Of a stretch of 64,000 bases of DNA, positions 9,722 to 16,716 are shown in pieces. Both the position numbers and the translations under genes were made by a program. Positions within the stretch are counted from its first letter, which is position 1. Each line of letters starts with the position of its first letter. Location of the stretch: contig NZ_JAHFZF010000027.1 of the NCBI RefSeq assembly GCF_018619435.1, positions 1 to 64,000 of the forward strand, written 5' to 3'. A model generated the notes under the pieces. That model was not told the DNA's origin, did not search any database, and saw nothing but the letters and a program-made list of their open reading frames with translations. The DNA comes from Rhodoferax sp. U11-2br (lineage in GTDB: Bacteria > Pseudomonadota > Gammaproteobacteria > Burkholderiales > Burkholderiaceae_C).

Positions 9722-9774
9722 GGGTGGCGGTATGGTGAAGTCAATGAGGGTGGTGATGCAGTTGTTGGCAGAGC

Positions 9775-10722
9775 TTACTTGAGCCCGGCAACTCCCTTAT
9801 CTATAGCTGTAGGCTCAGACGCAGCGGGGGCTGGAGCCGGATTTTGTTCAGAACTGGCGGGGGCAGGTGTGTTGGCAAACTCACCCATGTAGGTGATGGT
9901 GGTGGCGCTGCGCAGGCGTTTGATGTCGGCCGCAATGGCTTCGTTGGCGCGCTGGTTGGCCAGGAATTGCTCTACCCGCGGCAGGGCTGCGGCTTCCGTC
10001 ACTGGCGACAGCTGCGAGGACACCACGTGCACCAGGGTGGCAGACCGAGGCGCTTCGATCACCAGGCTCTGGCCGTCTTTGACAGTGTGCAACTTGGCCA
10101 GCACTTCCAGCGGGATCTGCTCGGCAGAGCGGGTGGCGCTGCCCGCGTTGAAGGCCACACCCTGGGTTTTGAGGGTGGTCGCAATCTCTTCCATGGACTT
10201 GCCAGCGGCCAGCAGGCTGCGCATTTGGTTGGCCACAGCGTCTGCGCCCGCACGGGGTGGCAGCACAATTTCTTGCAGGTTGTAGATGCGGCGTTCGGCA
10301 AACAGTTGTGGGTGTTCGGTGATGTAGGTTTTGGCGTCTTCGGGGGTGGGTTTGGGCAGACCAGCCGCCACTTTTTGCAGGTAGGCACGCGCCAGGATGT
10401 CGCGCCGGGCGGCTTCGATCTGGGCCACCACCTCGGGCGAGCGGTGCAATTTGGATTCGGTGGCCTGGTCAACGGCGAGCTGCTGGTCGATGAGTTTCTC
10501 AAGCACCTCGCGGCTGAGGTTCTTGACGGCTTCGGGCGTGGCACCGGCGGTGTTGGTGCGCTGTAACACCTGGTTGATCTGGTGCACCGAGATTTCTTCG
10601 GAGCCTACTTTGACAGCCACTTGGGTGGCAGCGGGTTTCTCGTCTTTGTTGCCACAGGCGGCCAGGCTCAGGGCCAGGGCGGTGAGGGTCAAGGTGAGAC
10701 ACAGTCGGGGCGTGAATGTCAT
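9775..10722 (-). CDS. epsD: EpsD-family peptidyl-prolyl isomerase lipoprotein
   Basis: 315 residues. The N-terminus has a lipoprotein signal with lipobox LAAC near residues 20-23. The body resembles SurA/parvulin chaperones: a helical N-terminal domain (about 45-130) followed by a PPIase-like domain (about 140-260). It is the EpsD of exosortase-associated EPS loci and probably assists folding of outer-membrane components such as EpsL or EpsE. Its C-terminal end (about 303-311) overlaps a degenerate copy of the dispersed repeat. Whether it has isomerase activity is unknown. Confidence 0.85.
   Translation of the reverse strand: MTFTPRLCLTLTLTALALSLAACGNKDEKPAATQVAVKVGSEEISVHQINQVLQRTNTAGATPEAVKNLSREVLEKLIDQQLAVDQATESKLHRSPEVVAQIEAARRDILARAYLQKVAAGLPKPTPEDAKTYITEHPQLFAERRIYNLQEIVLPPRAGADAVANQMRSLLAAGKSMEEIATTLKTQGVAFNAGSATRSAEQIPLEVLAKLHTVKDGQSLVIEAPRSATLVHVVSSQLSPVTEAAALPRVEQFLANQRANEAIAADIKRLRSATTITYMGEFANTPAPASSEQNPAPAPAASEPTAIDKGVAGLK
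9790..9815 (+). repeat. Possible degenerate copy of the dispersed mini-repeat inside epsD
   Basis: The short stretch CTCCCTTATCTATAGCTG followed by TAGGC resembles the CCCTTATC-ATAAGGGCTAGAGGC core of the intact copies. It encodes the last residues of EpsD. Too short and diverged to be sure. Confidence 0.3.
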
Positions 10723-10734
10723 GGCGTGATGGTT

Positions 10735-11961
10735 TTAAAAACTGTAGTTGGCTGAGAAGCTGGCCATTTGGCTACGGTAGTCGATGCCAGGCAGGGTGGA
10801 GGTTCGGGTGGCGTTGGTGAAGGAGGCGTTGAGGGTGGCGGACTGGGTGGGCTGCCAGGCCAGGCTGAGGGTGGTGTCGCGCACGGTGTCTTGGCGGTTG
10901 AGTGCCGAGGCGCCGGTGGGCGCGTCAAGGTAGTCGATGTGAGACAGGTCGTAGCGCAGGCTGAGCGCGGTTTTGGGGCTGATCTGCCAGCTGGGGCCAA
11001 CCGAGAGTTTGTCGGTCTGGGTGTAGTTGGCGTAGCTGGTCTGGTAGGCACCTAACCTGCGTGAGATATCGGCCGAGAGGCTGGTTTTGCCGCTGAGGGA
11101 CCAGTTGAGGCTGGCGCCCGCCTGCGTACCGCTGAAGTCGCGCTGTGCAAAGTGCGGGTGGCTGCGCTGCACGTAGCCGACGTTGGCATTGGCGGTGAGT
11201 TTGCCGCTGATCACCCAGCGCAGGCGCAGCTCGGACTCGGTCTGGTCGTAGCGGTCGTCCACCAGGTTGGTGGCGCCCAGGCTGCGGTTGAGGTAGCGGC
11301 CATTCGAGGCGGTGGCGCGGTAGCTCAGGCTGCTGCCAGATGGGTAGTCGTAACGTGCCCCTACATTGGCAGAGCGGACGTTGTAGTCGCTGTCGGCCAG
11401 CAAGGCCTGTTCGTTGACCTGTTTGCGCTGCGAGACACCGCCCAGCAGTCGCCAGGCGCCACTGAGTTCGTAGAGCGCGTCAAAGCCGGTGCTGGTGTCG
11501 GTGCGCAGGTTGCGCCGGGTGCGCACGGTGTTGTCCTGGTTGTCAGAAAAGCTGTTGAGGGTTTCCTGGCGGTTGGCGCTGAGGCTGCCATGCAGGCGGG
11601 GTGTGACGCTCCAACGCCAGGCGGCGGCGTAGTTGCGGGCGGTGAAGCTGAGGTAGTCAAAGTTCTGGTAGCGGTAGTCGACCAGGCTCAGGTCAAGCTC
11701 GATGCGCTGCAGGCTGTAGGCCTTGTTGTAGCTCAGCCCCAGTGTGGTGACACCAATGTTCTCGGAGGCACTGTCTTTGCCAGTGCTGGCTTTGACGTTG
11801 GCGTTGTCAGGCAGGCGAAACAGGTTGTTGTCGCGCATGAGGGTTTCGCTGGCGCGCAGGTGCAGGCCGGGTTCAGCCTGCTGCGCCCAGGCGGCACCGG
11901 CCAGGCCCACACAAACAGCGGGCAGCAGCAAGACACAGGTCAAGGTTGAACGCATCGCCAT
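10735..11961 (-). CDS. epsL: EPS-associated outer-membrane beta-barrel protein EpsL
   Basis: 408 residues. A signal peptide (about 1-26, ending AWA) is followed by alternating hydrophobic/polar strands rich in Tyr, Ser and Arg, ending in the aromatic residue F (ANYSF), the usual C-terminal signature for BAM-dependent barrels. This matches the EpsL family found only with XrtB-type loci, likely the outer-membrane porin or secretin-like partner for EPS. It lies between epsB (2 bases) and epsD. The start could also be two codons later (ATG at residue 3). Confidence 0.87.
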   Translation of the reverse strand: MAMRSTLTCVLLLPAVCVGLAGAAWAQQAEPGLHLRASETLMRDNNLFRLPDNANVKASTGKDSASENIGVTTLGLSYNKAYSLQRIELDLSLVDYRYQNFDYLSFTARNYAAAWRWSVTPRLHGSLSANRQETLNSFSDNQDNTVRTRRNLRTDTSTGFDALYELSGAWRLLGGVSQRKQVNEQALLADSDYNVRSANVGARYDYPSGSSLSYRATASNGRYLNRSLGATNLVDDRYDQTESELRLRWVISGKLTANANVGYVQRSHPHFAQRDFSGTQAGASLNWSLSGKTSLSADISRRLGAYQTSYANYTQTDKLSVGPSWQISPKTALSLRYDLSHIDYLDAPTGASALNRQDTVRDTTLSLAWQPTQSATLNASFTNATRTSTLPGIDYRSQMASFSANYSF

Positions 11962-11963
11962 GA

Positions 11964-13385
11964 TCAGTAGGCTTTCTGGTCTTTGGAGACCAGGCGCACG
12001 GTCTTGAGGATGATGTGCAGATCAAGCTGGAGGGACCAGTTGCGCAGGTAGTCCAGGTCGTAGTCGATGCGGCCCTGCATTTTCTCGAGGGTGTCAGTCT
12101 CGCCGCGAAAGCCGTTGACCTGCGCCCAGCCGGTGATGCCGGGTTTGACTTTGTGGCGCACCATGTAGCCTTTGATGAGTTTGCGGTACAGCTCGTTGTG
12201 GGCCACGGCGTGTGGGCGCGGCCCGACGATGCTCATGCGCCCCTGCAGCACGTTGACAAACTGGGGCAGCTCATCAAGCGAGGATCGGCGCAAAAAGGCA
12301 CCCAACGGGGTGATGCGGGCGTCGTTCTTTTGTGCCTGTTTGATGGTGCCGCCGTCTTCGGTCACCGTCATGGAGCGGAACTTGTAGACCAGGATTTCTT
12401 CGCCGTCCAGGCCATAGCGGCGTTGTTTGAAGATGACCGGGCCGGGCGAGGTGAGCTTGACCGCCAGCGCAATACCCATTAGCAGCGGGTGGATCAGTAG
12501 CAGGATGAGGATGGACAGAACGATGTCGCTGGCGCGTTTGACAAAGCCGTTTTTGCCCTGGAAGGGAGATTCACAGACCGAGATCACCGGCATGCCACAC
12601 ACGGTGCTTTGCTGGCCCTGGATCAGGTCGGTGACAAACATGTCGGGCACAAAATAGACCGAGGCGGTGGTGTCTTTGAGGTCGTCCAGGATTTGCAGAA
12701 TGCGCGGCTGCGAGGCCATGGGCAAGGAGAGATAGATCAGGTTGATCTGGCGGGCCTTGACGATGTCGGCCAGCTGGTCGATCTTGCCCAACAGGGGCGG
12801 CGCGTTGGTGACGTTGAGGCGGCTGGTGTCGCGGCTGTCGACAAAACCGGTGAGTTCCATGCGCGAGAAACGGGCGGCCTTGATGTTGTTGGCCAGGGCC
12901 AGGCCCTGGTCGTTCATGCCCACAATGATGGCGCGCTCGGGTGGACCCTGCAGTTTGAGCAGGCTGGGCGCCACGCGGCGCAACGTCAGGCTGGCGCCCA
13001 GTTCGGCAACCGGTGCCATCCACAACCAGTGGTAGATGGCGTCGGTGGAGAACTCGCGGTAATAGCGGGTGGCCCAGCCCACCAGCAGCAGCAAACCGGC
13101 TACCACCGCCCAGTTGATGAGGGTGTTGGCGGTGATGGCAAACAGGGACTCGTGCAGCCGCGACTGGCCTGGGAAGGTCAGCGCAAACACCAGCAGCGAC
13201 AGGATCATGTAGGGCGGGTCGATGCCGCCGTCCACAAACCAAGCCGCGGCCCACAGCGACAGCACAATGGCCGCAGGCTCAAGCGTGGCCTCCAGCAGGC
13301 GCAGCAGACTGTCACGCCCCATGTACGGCGGGTCGGTCCGCTTGAAATACGAGGCCGCTGACAGGGACGGATTGGCTTTAAACAT
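11964..13385 (-). CDS. epsB: Undecaprenyl-phosphate hexose phosphotransferase EpsB (priming transferase)
   Basis: 473 residues from ATG at 13385 (MFKANPSL), which lies inside the end of epsA, so the two genes are translationally coupled. The N-terminal half has four to five membrane helices plus a Rossmann-like CoA-binding domain. The C-terminal about 190 residues form the bacterial sugar transferase (WcaJ/WbaP) domain with KFRSM, SLDELPQ, GPRPHA, and KPGITGWAQVNG motifs. It transfers the first hexose-1-phosphate to undecaprenyl phosphate to start the EPS repeat unit. Substrate (glucose versus galactose) cannot be told from sequence. Confidence 0.93.
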   Translation of the reverse strand: MFKANPSLSAASYFKRTDPPYMGRDSLLRLLEATLEPAAIVLSLWAAAWFVDGGIDPPYMILSLLVFALTFPGQSRLHESLFAITANTLINWAVVAGLLLLVGWATRYYREFSTDAIYHWLWMAPVAELGASLTLRRVAPSLLKLQGPPERAIIVGMNDQGLALANNIKAARFSRMELTGFVDSRDTSRLNVTNAPPLLGKIDQLADIVKARQINLIYLSLPMASQPRILQILDDLKDTTASVYFVPDMFVTDLIQGQQSTVCGMPVISVCESPFQGKNGFVKRASDIVLSILILLLIHPLLMGIALAVKLTSPGPVIFKQRRYGLDGEEILVYKFRSMTVTEDGGTIKQAQKNDARITPLGAFLRRSSLDELPQFVNVLQGRMSIVGPRPHAVAHNELYRKLIKGYMVRHKVKPGITGWAQVNGFRGETDTLEKMQGRIDYDLDYLRNWSLQLDLHIILKTVRLVSKDQKAY

Positions 13386-14169
13386 CGCCAAGCAGGGTTC
13401 TGATTTTGTTGACAGCCTGGGCGCGGTTGGTGACGTCGAGTTTTTTGAACACGCGCTGCAGGTGGTTTTTGACGGTGTAGGCGCTGATGTCGAGGATCAT
13501 GCCGATTTCCGGGTTGGTTTTGCCAGCAGCTACCCAATGCAGGACTTCGGCCTCTCGCTCGGACAGACCGAAGTCTTGCTGCAGTTGGGCTTCGACCGGG
13601 CTGGCATCGACCGGTTGGGTCTGGTGCGGCAGGTGGGCCACTTGCCGCAGTGCCGAGTCAACATGGGGCAGCACCAGCGCCATGATGCTGCGCTCGGTCT
13701 CGCTGAAGGACGGTTTGGCACTGAACGCAACGTACAGGCAATCGTGTTTGCTGCGGTGGTCTTTGATGCCATGCACCAAAGCACAACGCATGGATTGAAG
13801 TGCGTCTTTTAAAGCATTGTTCGGGCTGGATTCGTCAAGCTCAAAACCGTTAGGACCCGTGTTGATGGAGAAAGGTTTGCGGCCAAATTCGGTCCAGCGC
13901 GCAAACAGCTGCACCAACAAAGGGCTGATGGCCGCTGAATCGGTGTCTTGCGAGCGCACACCAGCCATCTTGGAGATGATGTTGTGCTGGATGGACTGGC
14001 CACTGAAATCGCCCCACGCGGTGATCATGATGTCGTGCGCCATGTAGTACTGCATGTCGCCCTGGAGCCATACCAGCATGTCAAAGTGGCTACGCACTTC
14101 GACAGACCGGGTGAGCATGCGGTGGTAATGGTGAATTTCATCCGGTGACAGTGACTGCAGATATCCCAT
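13378..14169 (-). CDS. epsA: LuxR-family regulator EpsA of the XrtB/EPS locus
   Basis: 263 residues. Residues about 195-258 form a LuxR-type helix-turn-helix (LSEREAEVLHWVAAGKTNPE, then TVKNHLQRVFKKL). Residues 1-190 match the N-terminal domain of the EpsA regulators, beginning with HHYHRML and HFDMLVWLQ. It heads the eps operon and presumably activates it. A close paralogue is encoded at 15914-16708. AAGGGG lies 8 bases before the ATG. An 18-base inverted repeat at 14287-14304 is a candidate operator. The signal sensed is unknown. Confidence 0.9.
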   Translation of the reverse strand: MGYLQSLSPDEIHHYHRMLTRSVEVRSHFDMLVWLQGDMQYYMAHDIMITAWGDFSGQSIQHNIISKMAGVRSQDTDSAAISPLLVQLFARWTEFGRKPFSINTGPNGFELDESSPNNALKDALQSMRCALVHGIKDHRSKHDCLYVAFSAKPSFSETERSIMALVLPHVDSALRQVAHLPHQTQPVDASPVEAQLQQDFGLSEREAEVLHWVAAGKTNPEIGMILDISAYTVKNHLQRVFKKLDVTNRAQAVNKIRTLLGDV

Positions 14170-14286
14170 TGAGACGACCCCTTGCGCTTATTTTTCTTGG
14201 AACGTTGCGCTGCAACTGCTCCGAAAAAATCACGTTCAGGCACGAAGACAGCACACACTTGACCTGAGTCTAAGCAGGCACTGTGA

Positions 14287-14304
14287 CTGCTTGATGGCAA
14301 GCAG
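14287..14304. promoter_or_regulatory. Inverted repeat upstream of epsA, candidate operator
   Basis: A perfect dyad with 7-base arms, CTGCTTG-ATGG-CAAGCAG, 118-135 bases upstream of the epsA start. It is not followed by a U-run, so it is more likely a protein-binding site than a terminator. The regulator is unknown; EpsA itself is a reasonable candidate. Confidence 0.4.
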
Positions 14305-14453
14305 ACGAACCAGATAGTTGCCCCTCCTCAACCATTTGACAGAAAACTACAAAAAATGAAGATAAATTAGCAAAAACCCTCATTTGAGGCGGCTCAGAAT
14401 TGAAAAATCAAATACTTAAAAATGAAATAAATCTGACACCTGTTGTTTGCACG

Positions 14454-14483
14454 CAAAAAAATGGCTACTGTCTCCAGCAGCCA
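14454..14483 (-). terminator. Intrinsic terminator of the PEP-CTERM gene
   Basis: Read on the minus strand, the stem TGGCTGCTG / CAGTAGCCA is followed by a run of T residues (complement of the A-run 14454-14460). It lies about 30 bases after the PEP-CTERM stop codon. Confidence 0.7.
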
Positions 14484-14509
14484 GTTTTGGGCAGGCAAAT
14501 GCCCGGGGG

Positions 14510-15049
14510 TCAGATCTTGCGACGGCGAGCAATCGCACCCATCACACCCAAACCAGCCAAAAGCATGGCAAAGGTTTCGGGCTCGGGGACCGGGGTAACG
14601 CTGATGCCACCGCTGTACCCGCCGCCATATAGGCCAGTAGTGACACCAAAGACGCTCAGGTAATAAGAACCTGCGGCACTGGAACCGAAAGACAAACTGA
14701 CCTCGTCACCCGAACCAACTGCCGAAGCCAGCCACGTATCATCGTTGTTGCCAACAATGCCGTCGGCGTTGGAGAACAAAGCTATACCGCTAAATACCGT
14801 TTTAAACCAGCCGGCAGGCATGCCTTCTGGTGCAAAGTCGATCACGCTGTAACCTGAACCGGAATTGGCGGGCAAAGTGAAAGTGAAGGTGTCAACAAAT
14901 CCACCAGGGGCAGCGTAGCCACTGAAGACAGTAGGTGTAGCGGCAGACACCGTGCCCAACGCCTTAGTTGTGTTGGCGCTGGCGCTCAGGCTGACGCCAA
15001 TAAACATTGCCGCTGCGGCGACGCTTTTAAGCATATGGGTCGTTTTCAT
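14510..15049 (-). CDS. PEP-CTERM sorting-domain protein, probable exosortase B substrate
   Basis: 179 residues from the ATG at 15049, chosen because AAGGAG lies 7 bases upstream; an in-frame start 7 codons earlier lacks a site. A signal peptide (about 1-25, ending SASA) precedes a Gly/Ser/Phe-rich secreted domain. The C-terminus (about 154-179) is a textbook PEP-CTERM signal: VPEPE, a hydrophobic helix (FAMLLAGLGVMGAI), then ARRRKI. Exosortase B encoded 8 kb away is the expected processing enzyme. Such proteins are usually secreted or EPS-attached. The mid-domain function is unknown. Its promoter carries the TAGTCC dyad at 15126-15141. Confidence 0.9.
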   Translation of the reverse strand: MKTTHMLKSVAAAAMFIGVSLSASANTTKALGTVSAATPTVFSGYAAPGGFVDTFTFTLPANSGSGYSVIDFAPEGMPAGWFKTVFSGIALFSNADGIVGNNDDTWLASAVGSGDEVSLSFGSSAAGSYYLSVFGVTTGLYGGGYSGGISVTPVPEPETFAMLLAGLGVMGAIARRRKI

Positions 15050-15096
15050 AGCAACTCCTTGACGTATCACCTATTGAAATAACAGGCTATGCGTCA

Positions 15097-15125
15097 ATAG
15101 TAGAGTGAGGGAAAACCCTTGCCAA
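15097..15125 (-). promoter_or_regulatory. Sigma-70-type promoter of the PEP-CTERM gene
   Basis: On the minus strand TTGGCA (-35, 15125-15120) is separated by 17 bases from TACTAT (-10, 15102-15097). The predicted transcript would begin near 15090, about 40 bases before the ATG. The dyad 15126-15141 abuts the -35 box. Confidence 0.6.
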
Positions 15126-15141
15126 TAGTCCGTTCGGACTA
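15126..15141. promoter_or_regulatory. TAGTCC-N4-GGACTA operator upstream of the PEP-CTERM gene
   Basis: A perfect 16-base dyad TAGTCC-GTTC-GGACTA directly adjoining the -35 element and centred near -43 relative to the predicted start, a normal position for a class II activator. The same dyad with one mismatch recurs at 15795-15810 in the same position relative to the next gene. The LuxR-type protein encoded at 15914 is the likely binder (inference). Confidence 0.6.
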
Positions 15142-15197
15142 ATTTCATGTTTAAAACCGAAACAAATGGCCCTGAAAGTAGAGTGTGTGAGGCGATT

Positions 15198-15725
15198 TCA
15201 CACAAAACCTGCGTCTGAGAGCTTGGGCAGCATCTTTTGGGTGGCTTGACGCAGGCGGGCCGTGGCAGCATGTAACAGTGCGAGCAGAACTTTGTTGCCC
15301 AGCTGGGGATGGTCTGCCAGCAAGGCCTTGAATTTTGCGTGGGTGAGTACCGCAAAGTCGCTGGGCAGCGTGGTGATACAACTGGCAAAACGGGTCTGCC
15401 CGTCGATCATGGACATTTCACCAATCATGTCACCAGGATTGACGACGGCAATCAGTTTCTCGACACCGTCATACCGTTTGGTGATGACGGCACTGCCAGT
15501 GAGCAGGATGGCCAGAAAGTCCCCCTCATCTCCCTCTCGCAGCACGGTGGAGTGGCGTGGCACACCAAAACAGGCTATGTATTCGCCAAAGAGAAGCGTC
15601 TCGGTGTGGCTCAATCCCTCTAGCAGGGAGCCAGACTGGATGGTGTTGATGAATTCGTTGACATGGCCCGTGACATCACCCAGGGGCTCAACATCAGGCT
15701 GAAGCTCTGCAAAGTGTGAATTCAT
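15198..15725 (-). CDS. Stand-alone cyclic-nucleotide-binding (CRP/FNR-type sensor) domain protein
   Basis: 175 residues from ATG at 15725 (MNSHFAEL). A longer frame to 15857 would run through the promoter and operator, so it is rejected. Residues about 35-150 form a cNMP-binding beta-roll (VLREGDEGDFLAILLTGSA, then NPGDMIGEMSMIDGQTRFAS). The PGDMIGEMS-N4-TR phosphate-binding cassette is close to that of CRP. There is no C-terminal helix-turn-helix, so it cannot act as a normal CRP. It may sense cyclic nucleotide and act through a partner. It sits between a PEP-CTERM gene and an EpsA-type regulator and shares an operator with the former. Confidence 0.8.
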   Translation of the reverse strand: MNSHFAELQPDVEPLGDVTGHVNEFINTIQSGSLLEGLSHTETLLFGEYIACFGVPRHSTVLREGDEGDFLAILLTGSAVITKRYDGVEKLIAVVNPGDMIGEMSMIDGQTRFASCITTLPSDFAVLTHAKFKALLADHPQLGNKVLLALLHAATARLRQATQKMLPKLSDAGFV

Positions 15726-15764
15726 AACCTGGGTAGTCCGTGCAAATATCAAAATAGGTGGGCG

Positions 15765-15794
15765 ATTGTGGCGCGGTGTCACAGAAAGTAACAA
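15765..15794 (-). promoter_or_regulatory. Promoter of the cNMP-binding protein gene
   Basis: On the minus strand TTGTTA (15794-15789) is followed after 18 bases by CACAAT (15770-15765). The -35 box directly abuts the dyad at 15795-15810, the same architecture as the PEP-CTERM promoter. Confidence 0.5.
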
Positions 15795-15810
15795 TAGTCT
15801 CATTGGACTA
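15795..15810. promoter_or_regulatory. TAGTCT-N4-GGACTA operator between the cNMP gene and the second epsA-type gene
   Basis: A 16-base dyad with one mismatch in the arms (TAGTCT-CATT-GGACTA), centred about 78 bases before the cNMP gene start. A weaker related element (GAGTCC-AAGT-GGTCTG) lies next to it at 15819-15834, and a TAGTCC half-site is at 15734-15739. Because the region is divergent, it could also autoregulate the LuxR gene on the plus strand. Confidence 0.55.
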
Positions 15811-15913
15811 TAGGGCCTGAGTCCAAGTGGTCTGCATTTGACGCAATGGGCAGTCAAATCTGGGGGGTTTGTGTTGTATAAACCTACATGGCTTCCCCGG
15901 TTGGTCTCTCACT

Positions 15914-16708
15914 TTGAAACAGTCTTACCTCTCTATCCCAGCGGATGTTCATCACTTTCACCGTGTAGTGTCTCAGGCGGCGGATATTCGCACCCATTTC
16001 GACCTGCTGATCTGGTTACAGGGTGAGATGCAGTATTACCTGCCGCATGACATCATGATTGCGGCCTGGGGCAGTTTCACGGAAGGCAAGGTACAGCACG
16101 ATGTGATTTCACCCATGGCGGAGGTGCGTACACGCAATGCAGACTCGGACACGCTCAAGCCGCTGTTGCTGCAGCTCTACCAGCGCTGGATCGATTCAGA
16201 CCGCAGCCCATGTGCGTTGCGCTTGGGGGACAGCGGTTTTATGCTGCAAGACAAGGGACTTCAGACCATGATGGGCAGTGCCCTGAAGTTCATGCGCAGT
16301 GCGTTGGTGCATGGTATTTACGACGCACGTAACGGTATCGAATGTTTGTATGTGACTTTCAGCACCCGGCCAGATTACAGCCAGGTGGACACAACCACGG
16401 TGGGAATGATGCTGCCGCACATTGATACCGCTTTGCGTCAGGTGAGTCCTCTGCCGGATCAGGCCTTGGTGCCAGCACCGACGAACCATTTTCAGCTGGA
16501 GAGCACGCTGAAACCAGGGCACAACATGTCAACGCGTGAGGTGGAGATCATGTTCTGGGTGGCGCTGGGCAAAACCAACTTGGAGATTGGTTGCATTTTG
16601 AACATCAGCGAATTTACCGTGAAGAACCACATGCAACGGGTTTTCAAGAAGCTGGATGTGATCAACCGGGCGCAAGCGGTGGGCAAGTTCAAAGAGCTGT
16701 GCGCCTAG
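15914..16708 (+). CDS. Second EpsA-type LuxR-family regulator
   Basis: 264 residues if read from the TTG at 15914 (LKQSYLSIPADVHHFHRV), the start that aligns with EpsA at 14169. The frame is open back to a TTG at 15869, so the start is uncertain and no good ribosome site was seen for either. The protein matches EpsA along its length (HHFHRV, HFDLLIWLQGEMQYY) and ends in a LuxR helix-turn-helix (MSTREVEIMFWVALGKTNLE, then TVKNHMQRVFKKLDV). It is divergent from the cNMP gene and followed after 8 bases by the rhomboid gene. It probably binds the TAGTCC dyads (inference). Confidence 0.85.
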   Translation: MKQSYLSIPADVHHFHRVVSQAADIRTHFDLLIWLQGEMQYYLPHDIMIAAWGSFTEGKVQHDVISPMAEVRTRNADSDTLKPLLLQLYQRWIDSDRSPCALRLGDSGFMLQDKGLQTMMGSALKFMRSALVHGIYDARNGIECLYVTFSTRPDYSQVDTTTVGMMLPHIDTALRQVSPLPDQALVPAPTNHFQLESTLKPGHNMSTREVEIMFWVALGKTNLEIGCILNISEFTVKNHMQRVFKKLDVINRAQAVGKFKELCA

Positions 16709-16716
16709 CGGCCTTT

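Larger units (their letters stand above)
14170..14509. other. Intergenic region between epsA and the PEP-CTERM gene
   Basis: 340 bases with no convincing gene. The right end contains the terminator of the PEP-CTERM gene (14454-14483). The left part is the upstream region of epsA and contains the dyad at 14287-14304. The middle (about 14340-14440) is AT-rich. No clear sigma-70 or sigma-54 promoter could be fixed by eye. Confidence 0.6.
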
